From: Thioalkalivibrio sp.
Lineage (GTDB): Bacteria; Pseudomonadota; Gammaproteobacteria; Ectothiorhodospirales; Ectothiorhodospiraceae
DNA: 16,826 bases
Assembly: GCA_003553165.1 (NCBI GenBank)
Contig: PUOZ01000155.1
Coordinates: 1 to 16,826, forward strand
Reading direction: 5' to 3'
Both the position numbers and the translations under genes were made by a program. Shown here piece after piece: positions 1 through 10,322 of this stretch; position 1 is the first letter of the stretch; every line of letters begins with the position of its first letter. The notes beneath the pieces are model-generated. The model was not told the DNA's origin. It saw nothing but the letters and a program-made list of their open reading frames with translations, and did no database searches.

Positions 1-45
1 CGGCGATTCGCTGCCATTGACGATGAAAGCTGCAAACGGTAGGGG

Positions 46-69
46 GGGTTAGCCCAAAGGCCATAACCC
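46..69. repeat. REP-like imperfect palindrome
   Basis: GGGTTAGCC (46-54) and GGC-CA-TAACCC (59-69) form an imperfect hairpin around a CAAA loop. The GGGTTA...TAACCC arms resemble small dispersed palindromes common between genes in many gammaproteobacterial chromosomes. No terminator-type T-run follows on either strand. Assignment to a dispersed family is inference, because only one copy is visible here. Confidence 0.4.
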
Positions 70-364
70 GACGGGTCTCGCACCCACCCATGGGCGCAAC
101 ACAGCGTCGGCCCCGGCACTTCGGCTGTGGGAGGCCAGCCTCTGGGCGAAGGTTTACCGCGTTTCGTTCGCCGAGAGGGCTCGCCTCTCACAGGGTACGG
201 GTATGCCGGGGGAGAGCGTTGCGCAGGAGCGCATTCCCTGCGCCGCTCCCGTGACGACCAGGAGTCGCTTTGACCAGCGCATCCTGCGCCGCCCTTGATC
301 GCACGATATACCTCACCAGGACTGCATCGACGCAGCCCCGTACGTGATGCAGGCAACCGCTGAT
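70..364. other. Intergenic stretch without a recognisable gene
   Basis: No reading frame here resembles a protein family I know. The stretch holds several small inverted repeats: GCGCA/TGCGC at 277-289 and CTGCATC/GATGCAG at 322-328 and 346-352. It also holds two related G+C-rich segments near 230-250 and 277-296. A plus-strand frame entering from the left edge stops at 40-42 and another at 50-52, so the 3' end of an upstream gene could lie at the very edge, but it cannot be identified. A 71-codon minus-strand frame (188-403) runs through the terminator hairpin and looks fortuitous. Confidence 0.4.
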
Positions 365-396
365 CAAAAAAGAAGGACCCCGGAAGAACCGGGGCC
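365..396 (-). terminator. Rho-independent terminator (minus strand)
   Basis: On the minus strand the stem CCCCGG / CCGGGG (389-394 with 378-383, extended by a G-U and a G-C pair) closes a TTCTT loop. It is followed by CTTCTTTTTT. The U-run is on the minus-strand side only, so transcription ending here comes from the right, where there is no annotated minus-strand gene before valS. Confidence 0.65.
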
Positions 397-440
397 GAAA
401 CAAGCCACCACCTGGAGGAGATCCATCACTAGAACAACAA
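365..440 (-). ncRNA. Candidate short RNA ending at an intrinsic terminator
   Basis: On the minus strand a plausible sigma-70 promoter is visible: TTGCAA (482-477), a 17-nt spacer, then TAACTT (459-454). About 70-80 nt downstream lies a good intrinsic terminator (365-396). The predicted transcript carries a CTCCTCC stretch (positions 420-414) that could pair with Shine-Dalgarno sequences, as C/U-rich loops do in some bacterial small RNAs. No minus-strand protein gene lies between promoter and terminator. A 20-codon ORF (426-364) runs into the terminator, but its ribosome site is weak. The existence of the RNA is inference from promoter plus terminator. Confidence 0.3.
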
Positions 441-578
441 CCCTACAGTTCAAAGTTAGACCATGTTGACCTATTTTGCAACTATCGATTTATATCTGCG
501 CAACGCATTCAAGCGCTGCGCGCATCGCTATCCACGGATTCTCCTTGGCCGCAGGGAACACCCCGCCCCCTCAACCGT

Positions 579-584
579 TATAAT
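579..584 (+). promoter_or_regulatory. valS promoter, -10 hexamer
   Basis: A perfect TATAAT lies 30 nt before the valS start codon, in the context CCGTTATAATCCGC. Transcription would begin near 591, leaving a leader of about 24 nt. No good -35 hexamer is present at 16-18 nt upstream, where the bases read GAACAC, so an activator or a weak -35 contact is likely. A second weaker candidate lies further upstream, with TTGACC at 466-471 and an AT-rich -10 region at 489-496. Confidence 0.5.
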
Positions 585-614
585 CCGCTGCTGATTCCAA
601 GCCCCGGGCCCTTC

Positions 615-3376
<2,762 letters not shown>

Positions 3377-3380
<4 letters not shown>

Positions 3381-3574
3381 CAGCGGCCTCCGGCCAGACG
3401 GGTCGCGCGTAGGAGCGGCCTCCGGCCGCGATCCACGGCCAGACGGATCGCGCGTAGCAGCGGCCTCCGGCCGCGACCCACGGTCAGACGGATCGCGCGT
3501 TGGAGCGGCCTCCGGCCGCGATTCGCCGAGGAGAGGTTGCACAAGGGCGAATCGCGGCCGGAGGCCGCTCCTAC
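3377..3574. repeat. REP array: four direct copies plus one inverted copy
   Basis: The unit is a 24-bp palindromic element, GTAGGAGCGGCCTCCGGCCG plus CGAT, whose core GCGGCC-TCC-GGCCGC folds into a hairpin. Direct copies start at 3377 (truncated, 19 bp), 3409, 3454 and 3499. The last three are spaced exactly 45 bp apart and separated by near-identical 21-bp spacers containing CAGACGGATCGCGC. The inverted copy is 3551-3574. Copies vary at the fourth to fifth base (GTAGGAG, GTAGCAG, GTTGGAG). Such elements are typical REP sequences, which in many gammaproteobacteria are mobilised by RAYT-type transposases; none is encoded here. The first copy supplies the valS stop codon, and the array fills the gap between the convergent valS and zapG genes. 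Confidence 0.85.
3502..3571. terminator. Large inverted repeat, possible bidirectional transcription stop
   Basis: The fourth direct REP copy with its flank (3502-3527) and the inverted copy with its flank (3546-3571) form a perfect 26-bp inverted repeat around an 18-nt loop. It sits between the 3' ends of valS and zapG, where convergent transcripts meet. The hairpin would be very stable, but no T-run follows on either side. It is therefore not a standard intrinsic terminator; it may protect 3' ends or cause Rho-dependent or pausing termination. Confidence 0.45.
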
Positions 3575-3575
3575 G

Positions 3576-3983
3576 TCAATCGGGGCGTGGGGGCTTCACT
3601 TCGATTTCACGTTCGCTTGCACCGGCGCCAGGCTTGCCCTCGCGATTTTCACGTACGGGAACGTTGGCCAGCAACCGCCCGGCGCGATCTTCGAGACGCT
3701 CCCGGGTCGGCTTGTCCGCGAGTTCCTCGCAGCTCTCGGCGAGGTGATGGTAAAGATCCCGGTAGGCTCCTGCCATGCCTGCGAACAGGGTCGCCGTGCG
3801 GTCGAAGTGCTGATTCACGGCGCTCCGATAGCGATTGAGTTCCTGCATGCGGTTGTCGAGCTCGGCCTCCAACTCACGAATCAAGCGTCGCTCGTGGCTC
3901 GTGGTGCGCCCGATCCAGAAACCAAGCAGGCCCGCCAGCACCACCGCCAGCAAGATCATGAGCAACCAGAGACCCATCGTCAT
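3576..3983 (-). CDS. zapG: DUF1043 / YhcB (ZapG) family envelope-division protein
   Basis: This is a 135-residue inner-membrane protein. An N-terminal transmembrane helix (about residues 4-26, LWLLMILLAVVLAGLLGFWIG) is followed by a charged coiled coil. Next comes the family core at about 52-88, with YRSAVNQHF, AGAYRDLYHHLAES and nearby residues. It matches the E. coli YhcB pattern HFARSAELL...YRQLYQHMAKSS. The C-terminal ~45 residues are low-complexity and rich in E, R and P. YhcB/ZapG links cell division with envelope synthesis in E. coli; the role here is inferred from family. The start is ATG 3983, preceded by GGAAGAG; ATG 3977 is an alternative with better ribosome-site spacing. The gene converges with valS and diverges from the gene at 4144. 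Confidence 0.85.
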   Translation of the reverse strand: MTMGLWLLMILLAVVLAGLLGFWIGRTTSHERRLIRELEAELDNRMQELNRYRSAVNQHFDRTATLFAGMAGAYRDLYHHLAESCEELADKPTRERLEDRAGRLLANVPVRENREGKPGAGASEREIEVKPPRPD

Positions 3984-4143
3984 CTGCTCTTCCACCGCTA
4001 CGTTCCTCAGCGCATGTCCCCAAGTGCTTATTGTGCCCGAGGCCGACCGGGAACGCACAGCAAGGGGCCATCGCAGCCTCGCCCCGAACGGCAATCTGCG
4101 TTATCGTCGGGATCGCAGACATGCCGATGACCCCGACAACGCC

Positions 4144-4695
4144 ATGACACTCTCTCCCCGGGATCAACAGATCCGCCTCGCCCATGCCAGCCTGATCCGC
4201 CTGGTCGTGCAGGCCGCCCAGAATGTCAGCGCCCGCGCCGAACTGGACCCGGTGCTCGCACATGCCCAACAGCAGGGCTGGACCGAACTCGTTCCGCGCA
4301 TCCGCCGCGTCCTCAACGGCGAGCGGGACACCTCCCTGCTGCGCGGGCTGGACGAGGAAGACACGGTGATCCTGACGGCAATCCTGGCTGGTATCCAGGA
4401 TCCCGCCACGCTGCCCGACCCGGAGGCGGCCGCCGATCCCACGCAAGCCGCACCCGGTCTGGCGCAAATGATCCACGCGGCCAGTCATGGCGATGCACAG
4501 TCGCTGCATTGGCTGTCGCAGATGGCCGAGCAGATGACCCGGGCGGGCGGGGACATGGCCCGCATCGGAGGCATCACCAAGCGCCTTGTCGATGGTGAAA
4601 GGGATCCCGAAAAGCTGTGCAAGGGGATGGGCGCCCAAGGCGAATCACTGGTGCTGTCGCTGCTTGCTGAACTCGGCAAGCTCGAGCGGCACTGA
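4144..4695 (+). CDS. Conserved-looking hypothetical protein with internal duplication
   Basis: I do not recognise this 183-residue protein. It is predicted soluble and almost wholly helical, with no signal peptide or membrane segment. It appears to contain two related halves. RRVLNGERDTSLLRGL (about residues 54-69) resembles KRLVDGERDPEKLCKGM (146-162), and each is followed by a hydrophobic helix (VILTAILAGI and LVLSLLAEL). A proline-rich linker lies near 85-104. The start ATG 4144 is the first in-frame ATG close to the conserved-looking part; upstream reading is an antisense shadow of zapG. The ribosome site is weak. The gene is divergent from zapG (160-bp gap) and ends 13 bp from the convergent dacB stop codon. 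No function can be assigned. Confidence 0.7.
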   Translation: MTLSPRDQQIRLAHASLIRLVVQAAQNVSARAELDPVLAHAQQQGWTELVPRIRRVLNGERDTSLLRGLDEEDTVILTAILAGIQDPATLPDPEAAADPTQAAPGLAQMIHAASHGDAQSLHWLSQMAEQMTRAGGDMARIGGITKRLVDGERDPEKLCKGMGAQGESLVLSLLAELGKLERH

Positions 4696-4708
4696 CGGCA
4701 GGGGCTTT

Positions 4709-6160
4709 TCAGAGATTATGGACCCAGCGCAGCACGGCCTCCTGCAGGCTGGTGCCGGCTCCCTGGTGTGCGGTGGCGTGGTTGACGAGCAGCACCACCA
4801 TCACGTCCTCGTTACTGCGGTTGCGGACATAGCCGGCCACCGCCGAGACCTGGTTGAGATGACCCGTCTTCAGATGCATGCGGCCAGTCTCCGGCCCATT
4901 ACTGAAGCGCCGGCGCAATGTACCATCCAGGCCGGCGATCGCGAGTGAGGATACGAACTCGGGACGCCAGGGGCTGTCCCAGCCGGCCTGCAGCACCTGC
5001 GCCAACTGCTCGGGCGTCATGCGGGCATGCCGGCTGAGCCCGGAACCGTTGTCCACGATCATCCCGCCGACATCCACACCGAGACCTGCCAGCACCTCGT
5101 AGATGGCCTCCCGGGACTTCTCGACGGTGGCCGGAGGACCCATGCGCTCCGCGCCGAGCGTCAGGGCCAGGTGCCGCGTCACCACGTTCGAACTCCACTT
5201 GTTCGCCACCCGGATGATGTCGCCGAGAGGACGGGATTCGTGCACCAGCAACGGCGGCTCACGCAGGGCTTCGAGCACGCCATAGCGGACGTCGCCAAGA
5301 AGCTCCCCGCCCCACTGCCCCCAATGCAGCCGAAAGAGCCCGCGATTATAGGATTCCGGCGTGATCGCGGTACGCAGCAGTTCGTAGTTGCCGCAGTTGA
5401 CAGGGTAGTCGCCGGAGAAGATCACCCGCGGCGGGGCGCTGCCGTTGTCGACCTCATATCGAATGCCTCGCAGCCAGCCGCCGCAACCGCCCTGGACGCC
5501 CCGCAGCTGGTTGACGATCTCCAGGCCGGGAAGCGGCGGGTCCGACTCGACCCGGATGCCCCGGCCTTCCGGATCCGGGAGCACGTGAAAACGCAGCGCG
5601 TTGGCATTCACGTGCAGCGCATGCGGCGGCTGGTTGTAGGCGCGCAAGGGCTGGCCGTCGAACGCGCCGGGATCTTCCAGCGGAAGGTGAAAATGGCTGG
5701 CATCGAGGTACACGTTGCCCTCGATGCGGCGTAGTCCGGTGCGGCGCAGCGCCCCCAGCATGCGCCAGTGTTCCTCGCTGACCATCCCCGGATCACCGGT
5801 GCCGCGCAGCACCAGGTCACCCTTGAGCACGCCATCGCGCACCGGACCCGTGGCGTAGATCGTGGTGGTCCAGGTGTGGCTGGGACCCAGTTCGGACAGC
5901 GCGGCCAGGGTGGTCGCCAGCTTGATCGTGGAAGCCGGGTTGAAGGGCCTGCGCGGGTTCAGCCGGGCCAGTGGCGTAGGATCGCCTACCCGCTGCACCC
6001 ACAGCCCGACGGCGTCCGGCGGGAGGTTCTGGGCACGCATGGCCGCCTGCACCGGCTCCGGAAGCAGATCGAAGGACGCCGCCGCCGGACCCGCAAGCAA
6101 GAGCATCGGAAGTATCGCCGCGATCAAGAACCTTGCGGTTCTCGATGAGTTCATCAACAT
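4709..6160 (-). CDS. dacB: D-alanyl-D-alanine carboxypeptidase/endopeptidase (PBP4, peptidase S13)
   Basis: This periplasmic penicillin-binding protein cleaves D-Ala-D-Ala ends and crosslinks of peptidoglycan. It has 483 residues, close to E. coli DacB (477). An N-terminal signal peptide is visible (FLIAAILPMLLLAGPAAA, cleavage near residue 28). All three active-site motifs of the family are present: S77-T-I-K80 with the nucleophilic serine, S323-S-N325, and K431-T-G433 in MHLKTGHLN. Two cysteine-containing segments (GGCGGW, PVNCGNY) could form a disulfide. Start ATG 6160 has GAGG four bases upstream; ATG 6154 is an alternative. The gene lies 90 bp downstream of the EAL-like gene on the same strand. 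No strong promoter is obvious in that gap, so co-transcription from the sigma-54 promoter is possible. Confidence 0.95.
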   Translation of the reverse strand: MLMNSSRTARFLIAAILPMLLLAGPAAASFDLLPEPVQAAMRAQNLPPDAVGLWVQRVGDPTPLARLNPRRPFNPASTIKLATTLAALSELGPSHTWTTTIYATGPVRDGVLKGDLVLRGTGDPGMVSEEHWRMLGALRRTGLRRIEGNVYLDASHFHLPLEDPGAFDGQPLRAYNQPPHALHVNANALRFHVLPDPEGRGIRVESDPPLPGLEIVNQLRGVQGGCGGWLRGIRYEVDNGSAPPRVIFSGDYPVNCGNYELLRTAITPESYNRGLFRLHWGQWGGELLGDVRYGVLEALREPPLLVHESRPLGDIIRVANKWSSNVVTRHLALTLGAERMGPPATVEKSREAIYEVLAGLGVDVGGMIVDNGSGLSRHARMTPEQLAQVLQAGWDSPWRPEFVSSLAIAGLDGTLRRRFSNGPETGRMHLKTGHLNQVSAVAGYVRNRSNEDVMVVLLVNHATAHQGAGTSLQEAVLRWVHNL

Positions 6161-6250
6161 CGAGCCTCAATCCTGAACGGTTTCATCGCAGGTACCATGT
6201 TGCGCAACCGACCGCCCGCTTGGCAAGCCGGATTCGAGCAATCGTGAGCT

Positions 6251-7279
6251 CTAGCGAGGCGCGGTAGCGGGTAGCGGCACCGGGGCGGTCGGGACCGTCG
6301 CGCAGGGCCCGACCAGGTCGCCCTGCCCATAATCCACGCCCAGCTCCCTGCAAAGGCGCAGGTCCTCCAGGGTGCGGAGGCCGTCAGCCACGGTAGCCGC
6401 GCCCAGATTGCGCGCTGTGGCCACCAGCCCGTCGAAGAGCGAGGCCCCGGCAGCCGACACCTGCGCGTCGCGGATGAGCCCGGTATCGAGACGGACGAAA
6501 TCGGGTTCCAGGCCAGCCATCAAACCGACCTGGCCGAGTCCCGCACCGACCTCGGCCAGGGCGATCCGAAAACCCATGCTGCGGAGCGTGCCGCAGCTGT
6601 TGACCAGGCTGTCGATGTCCCCCATCGGCCCCTGCTGCCTGACCTCGATCACGATGTCCTCCGGGTCGAGACCCAGACGTTCCAGGCAGGTATAGGAAGG
6701 GTGGCGGTGCAAATCCTGCCGCAGAAGGGAGTGCGGGAGGACGCTGATGAAGGCCGGCACGCCCTTCGGCAGCGATTCCGACTTTCGGACCAGCGCACTG
6801 ATCTGGCATGCCTGTTCGACAGCCTCCAGACGCCGCGCATGACGGGCGATGCGGTGGAGATCCTTCGTGGCGATCGGGCCACGATCCGGGTGTTCGAGCC
6901 TGCAGGGCATCTGGTAGCCGAGTAATTCGCCAGTATCCCCGAGTTGCACGATGGCCTGGAAGCAGGGCGTCAGCAGGTGCCCGAGTTCCCCCATGATCCA
7001 CGGCTCGTGCAGGCGGGTGTGCAGGACGCTCAGGGATTCCAGCTCGTCGAGAACGGAGAGTGGCAGGCGGCCATCGAAGTCCGGGTTGATCCAGACCGCG
7101 AGACAGTCGGACAGGAACTCCGGCGGCGTTTCCACTGCCAGCGCTTCGACCAGATCGGCGAGATCCATCATCTCCGGCAGCGGGAACGCCCAGATCCTGT
7201 GCGATTCCCGGCTCAGGGGACGGCCCCAGCGGTTCCAGCTTTTGGGCACGGTATCCCCGCACAAACGCACTAACAGCAT
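6251..7279 (-). CDS. Degenerate EAL-domain protein, probably catalytically inactive
   Basis: This 342-residue soluble protein has an unrecognised N-terminal ~100 residues followed by an EAL-type (c-di-GMP phosphodiesterase) fold at about 101-328. Family landmarks are clear: FQAIVQL, GFRIALAEVGAG, DFVRLD, ATVADGLRTLEDLRLCRELG and YGQGDL. The metal-binding and catalytic positions are lost. The EAL signature reads YQMP (122-125), the usual NxS asparagine is Ser179, the ITE-type glutamate segment reads VRQQ, and the DDFG motif reads AEVG (242-245). It probably binds a ligand or partner rather than hydrolysing c-di-GMP, as shown for some other degenerate EAL proteins; this is inference. Start ATG 7279 is supported by GAGGA nine bases upstream and by the sigma-54 promoter ending about 28 nt before it. 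dacB follows 90 bp downstream. Confidence 0.85.
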   Translation of the reverse strand: MLLVRLCGDTVPKSWNRWGRPLSRESHRIWAFPLPEMMDLADLVEALAVETPPEFLSDCLAVWINPDFDGRLPLSVLDELESLSVLHTRLHEPWIMGELGHLLTPCFQAIVQLGDTGELLGYQMPCRLEHPDRGPIATKDLHRIARHARRLEAVEQACQISALVRKSESLPKGVPAFISVLPHSLLRQDLHRHPSYTCLERLGLDPEDIVIEVRQQGPMGDIDSLVNSCGTLRSMGFRIALAEVGAGLGQVGLMAGLEPDFVRLDTGLIRDAQVSAAGASLFDGLVATARNLGAATVADGLRTLEDLRLCRELGVDYGQGDLVGPCATVPTAPVPLPATAPR

Positions 7280-7317
7280 GGATCAGCATCCTCGGCTTCC
7301 GGCCCTGCCGCCCTGTC

Positions 7318-7333
7318 TGCAAGTTGCGGACCA
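7318..7333 (-). promoter_or_regulatory. Sigma-54 (RpoN) -24/-12 promoter of the EAL-like gene
   Basis: The minus strand reads TGGTCCGCAACTTGCA, which matches the sigma-54 consensus TGGYRYR-N4-TTGCW with one mismatch. The invariant GG (7332-7331) and GC (7320-7319) are separated by the required 10 nt. Transcription would start near 7307, leaving a ~28-nt leader with a GAGGA ribosome site before ATG 7279. The two NtrC-like palindromes upstream strengthen the call. Confidence 0.8.
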
Positions 7334-7373
7334 ATCACAAAGCCACGCAGGCAGAGGGGGTTCCTTCCCGGAG

Positions 7374-7390
7374 CGCCCCATATTGGTGCA
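7374..7390 (-). promoter_or_regulatory. NtrC-like binding site, proximal
   Basis: The minus strand reads TGCACC-AATAT-GGGGCG. The left half-site is perfect and the right half-site matches 4 of 6 positions of the NtrC palindrome TGCACC-N5-GGTGCA. The centre (7382) is about 75 bp upstream of the predicted sigma-54 start site, a usual enhancer distance. Confidence 0.65.
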
Positions 7391-7417
7391 GCAGGCGCCC
7401 GCCACCGACGAATCCAC

Positions 7418-7434
7418 CGCACCGCTTCGGTGCA
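7418..7434 (-). promoter_or_regulatory. NtrC-like binding site, distal
   Basis: The minus strand reads TGCACC-GAAGC-GGTGCG, matching the NtrC palindrome at 11 of 12 half-site positions. The centre (7426) is about 119 bp upstream of the predicted start and 44 bp, about four helical turns, from the proximal site. This would put both dimers on roughly the same DNA face, as in NtrC enhancers with paired sites. Confidence 0.7.
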
Positions 7435-7472
7435 ATCAGGTCGCAGCCCCACCGGGGCGTCGAACCGCGTCC

Positions 7473-8204
7473 TCAGGCCACCCGGTAGGCGTCCTTCCAG
7501 CCGGCGTACTCCGCGACCATGTCGTTCATGACCGCGGCATCATAGGGTCTCAGTCCGCTGAGCACGAGATGTTTGCTGCCGGTGGCAAAGGGTTCACCCT
7601 CGACACAGAGGGCATAGTCGAGGCGCACATCGCCGCGCTTGCCATCCACCTTCATCTCGGCGCCACCGAGGGTCGGCTGGACGGTTTCGGTCAGGCTGCC
7701 TACCGGGGTCAGCACCTCCAGTGACATCCGCTCGTAGATCACCAGCGGTCGGGCGGGATTGACCATGACCGCATGTTTCTCCATCAACGGCACCAGCACG
7801 TGCGGGAAGTTCTGGCCCGAGAAGGCGACGTAACTGCGGGTCAGGGCCTCGATGGTGTAGGGGTCGGTGACGACCGGACCCTCGCGCTCGACCTCGAGAT
7901 AATTCCTGCCCTGCGTGTCGCTGATCATGAAGCGGGAACCGGGATTCTCGGGAAAGACCAGCGGCACCCCTTCCCCGACCATGCCGACGAAGCGGCAGCG
8001 CATGGAGGCGCTCACGCCGTAGCGCGCGAGGACCAGGGCGAACAGCAGGTCACCGGGAACGCAGAAGCGCCGGGAGTCGGGATCGTGGATCGGATTGAAG
8101 TCACCCGCAACCTCCTTGGCAAATCGGCTGGCCTGCTCCGGCGTGATCAGGACATGCCCGTCGCGCAGGTCATGGAAGCCTTGCAGGAAGGTGTTTTCGT
8201 TCAC
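7473..8204 (-). CDS. DUF3581 family protein with a MaoC/hot-dog-like motif
   Basis: This 243-residue cytosolic protein of unknown function matches DUF3581 by the conserved N-terminal block EQASRFAKEVAGDFNPIHD, closely followed by RRFCVPGDLLFALVLARYG (about residues 23-63). The segment GDFNPIHD (34-41) also matches the active-site motif of (R)-specific enoyl-CoA hydratases (PhaJ/MaoC), with Asp35 and His40 at the spacing of the catalytic pair. An acyl-CoA hydratase or acyl-binding role is only a hypothesis. Start GTG 8204 is chosen because family similarity begins right after it, with GGGGA seven bases upstream. ATG 8246, overlapping the recQ stop codon by 8 bp, is a real alternative adding 14 residues. 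The gene lies 34 bp downstream of recQ on the same strand, probably in one operon. Confidence 0.82.
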   Translation of the reverse strand: MNENTFLQGFHDLRDGHVLITPEQASRFAKEVAGDFNPIHDPDSRRFCVPGDLLFALVLARYGVSASMRCRFVGMVGEGVPLVFPENPGSRFMISDTQGRNYLEVEREGPVVTDPYTIEALTRSYVAFSGQNFPHVLVPLMEKHAVMVNPARPLVIYERMSLEVLTPVGSLTETVQPTLGGAEMKVDGKRGDVRLDYALCVEGEPFATGSKHLVLSGLRPYDAAVMNDMVAEYAGWKDAYRVA

Positions 8205-8238
8205 TGGAGAGTCCCCGGGTGCTGTGACGACGGATGCA

Positions 8239-10173
<1,935 letters not shown>

Positions 10174-10254
10174 CGTCGTTCTCCCGTCCCTGGAAGCTCT
10201 TATCCGTCTCGTCGTTGATTCCTGGCCCGCAAGACCTGCAGCCCAGGGGCACAC

Positions 10255-10283
10255 TGGACCCAGCCGCCTGCCCCGCCTAGAGT
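10255..10283 (+). promoter_or_regulatory. Candidate sigma-70 promoter of the ABC exporter gene
   Basis: TGGACC (10255-10260), a 17-nt spacer and TAGAGT (10278-10283) match the -35 and -10 consensus at four of six positions each. Transcription would begin near 10290, about 33 nt before ATG 10323. It lies in the 149-bp divergent gap shared with recQ. Confidence 0.35.
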
Positions 10284-10322
10284 GTGCGGCCTCCATCCGT
10301 TCTCAGAACCGGGAATTCTGCC

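Noticed and set aside
188..403. 71-codon minus-strand frame
   Set aside because: It starts inside the intrinsic terminator, has no ribosome site or family resemblance, and is Arg-rich as expected by chance.
364..426. 20-codon leader peptide running into the minus-strand terminator (attenuator idea)
   Set aside because: No minus-strand gene follows downstream within 360 bp, and the ribosome site is weak. The codons are explained by the terminator stem.
3835..4143. Upstream extension of the hypothetical gene at 4144 over zapG
   Set aside because: The extension is antisense to zapG and its first part looks like a shadow; ATG 4144 begins the plausible coding part.
10174..10296. Longer recQ start at 10296
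   Set aside because: ATG 10173 has a well-spaced GGGAG site; the extension is Arg-rich without similarity and would overlap the divergent promoter region.
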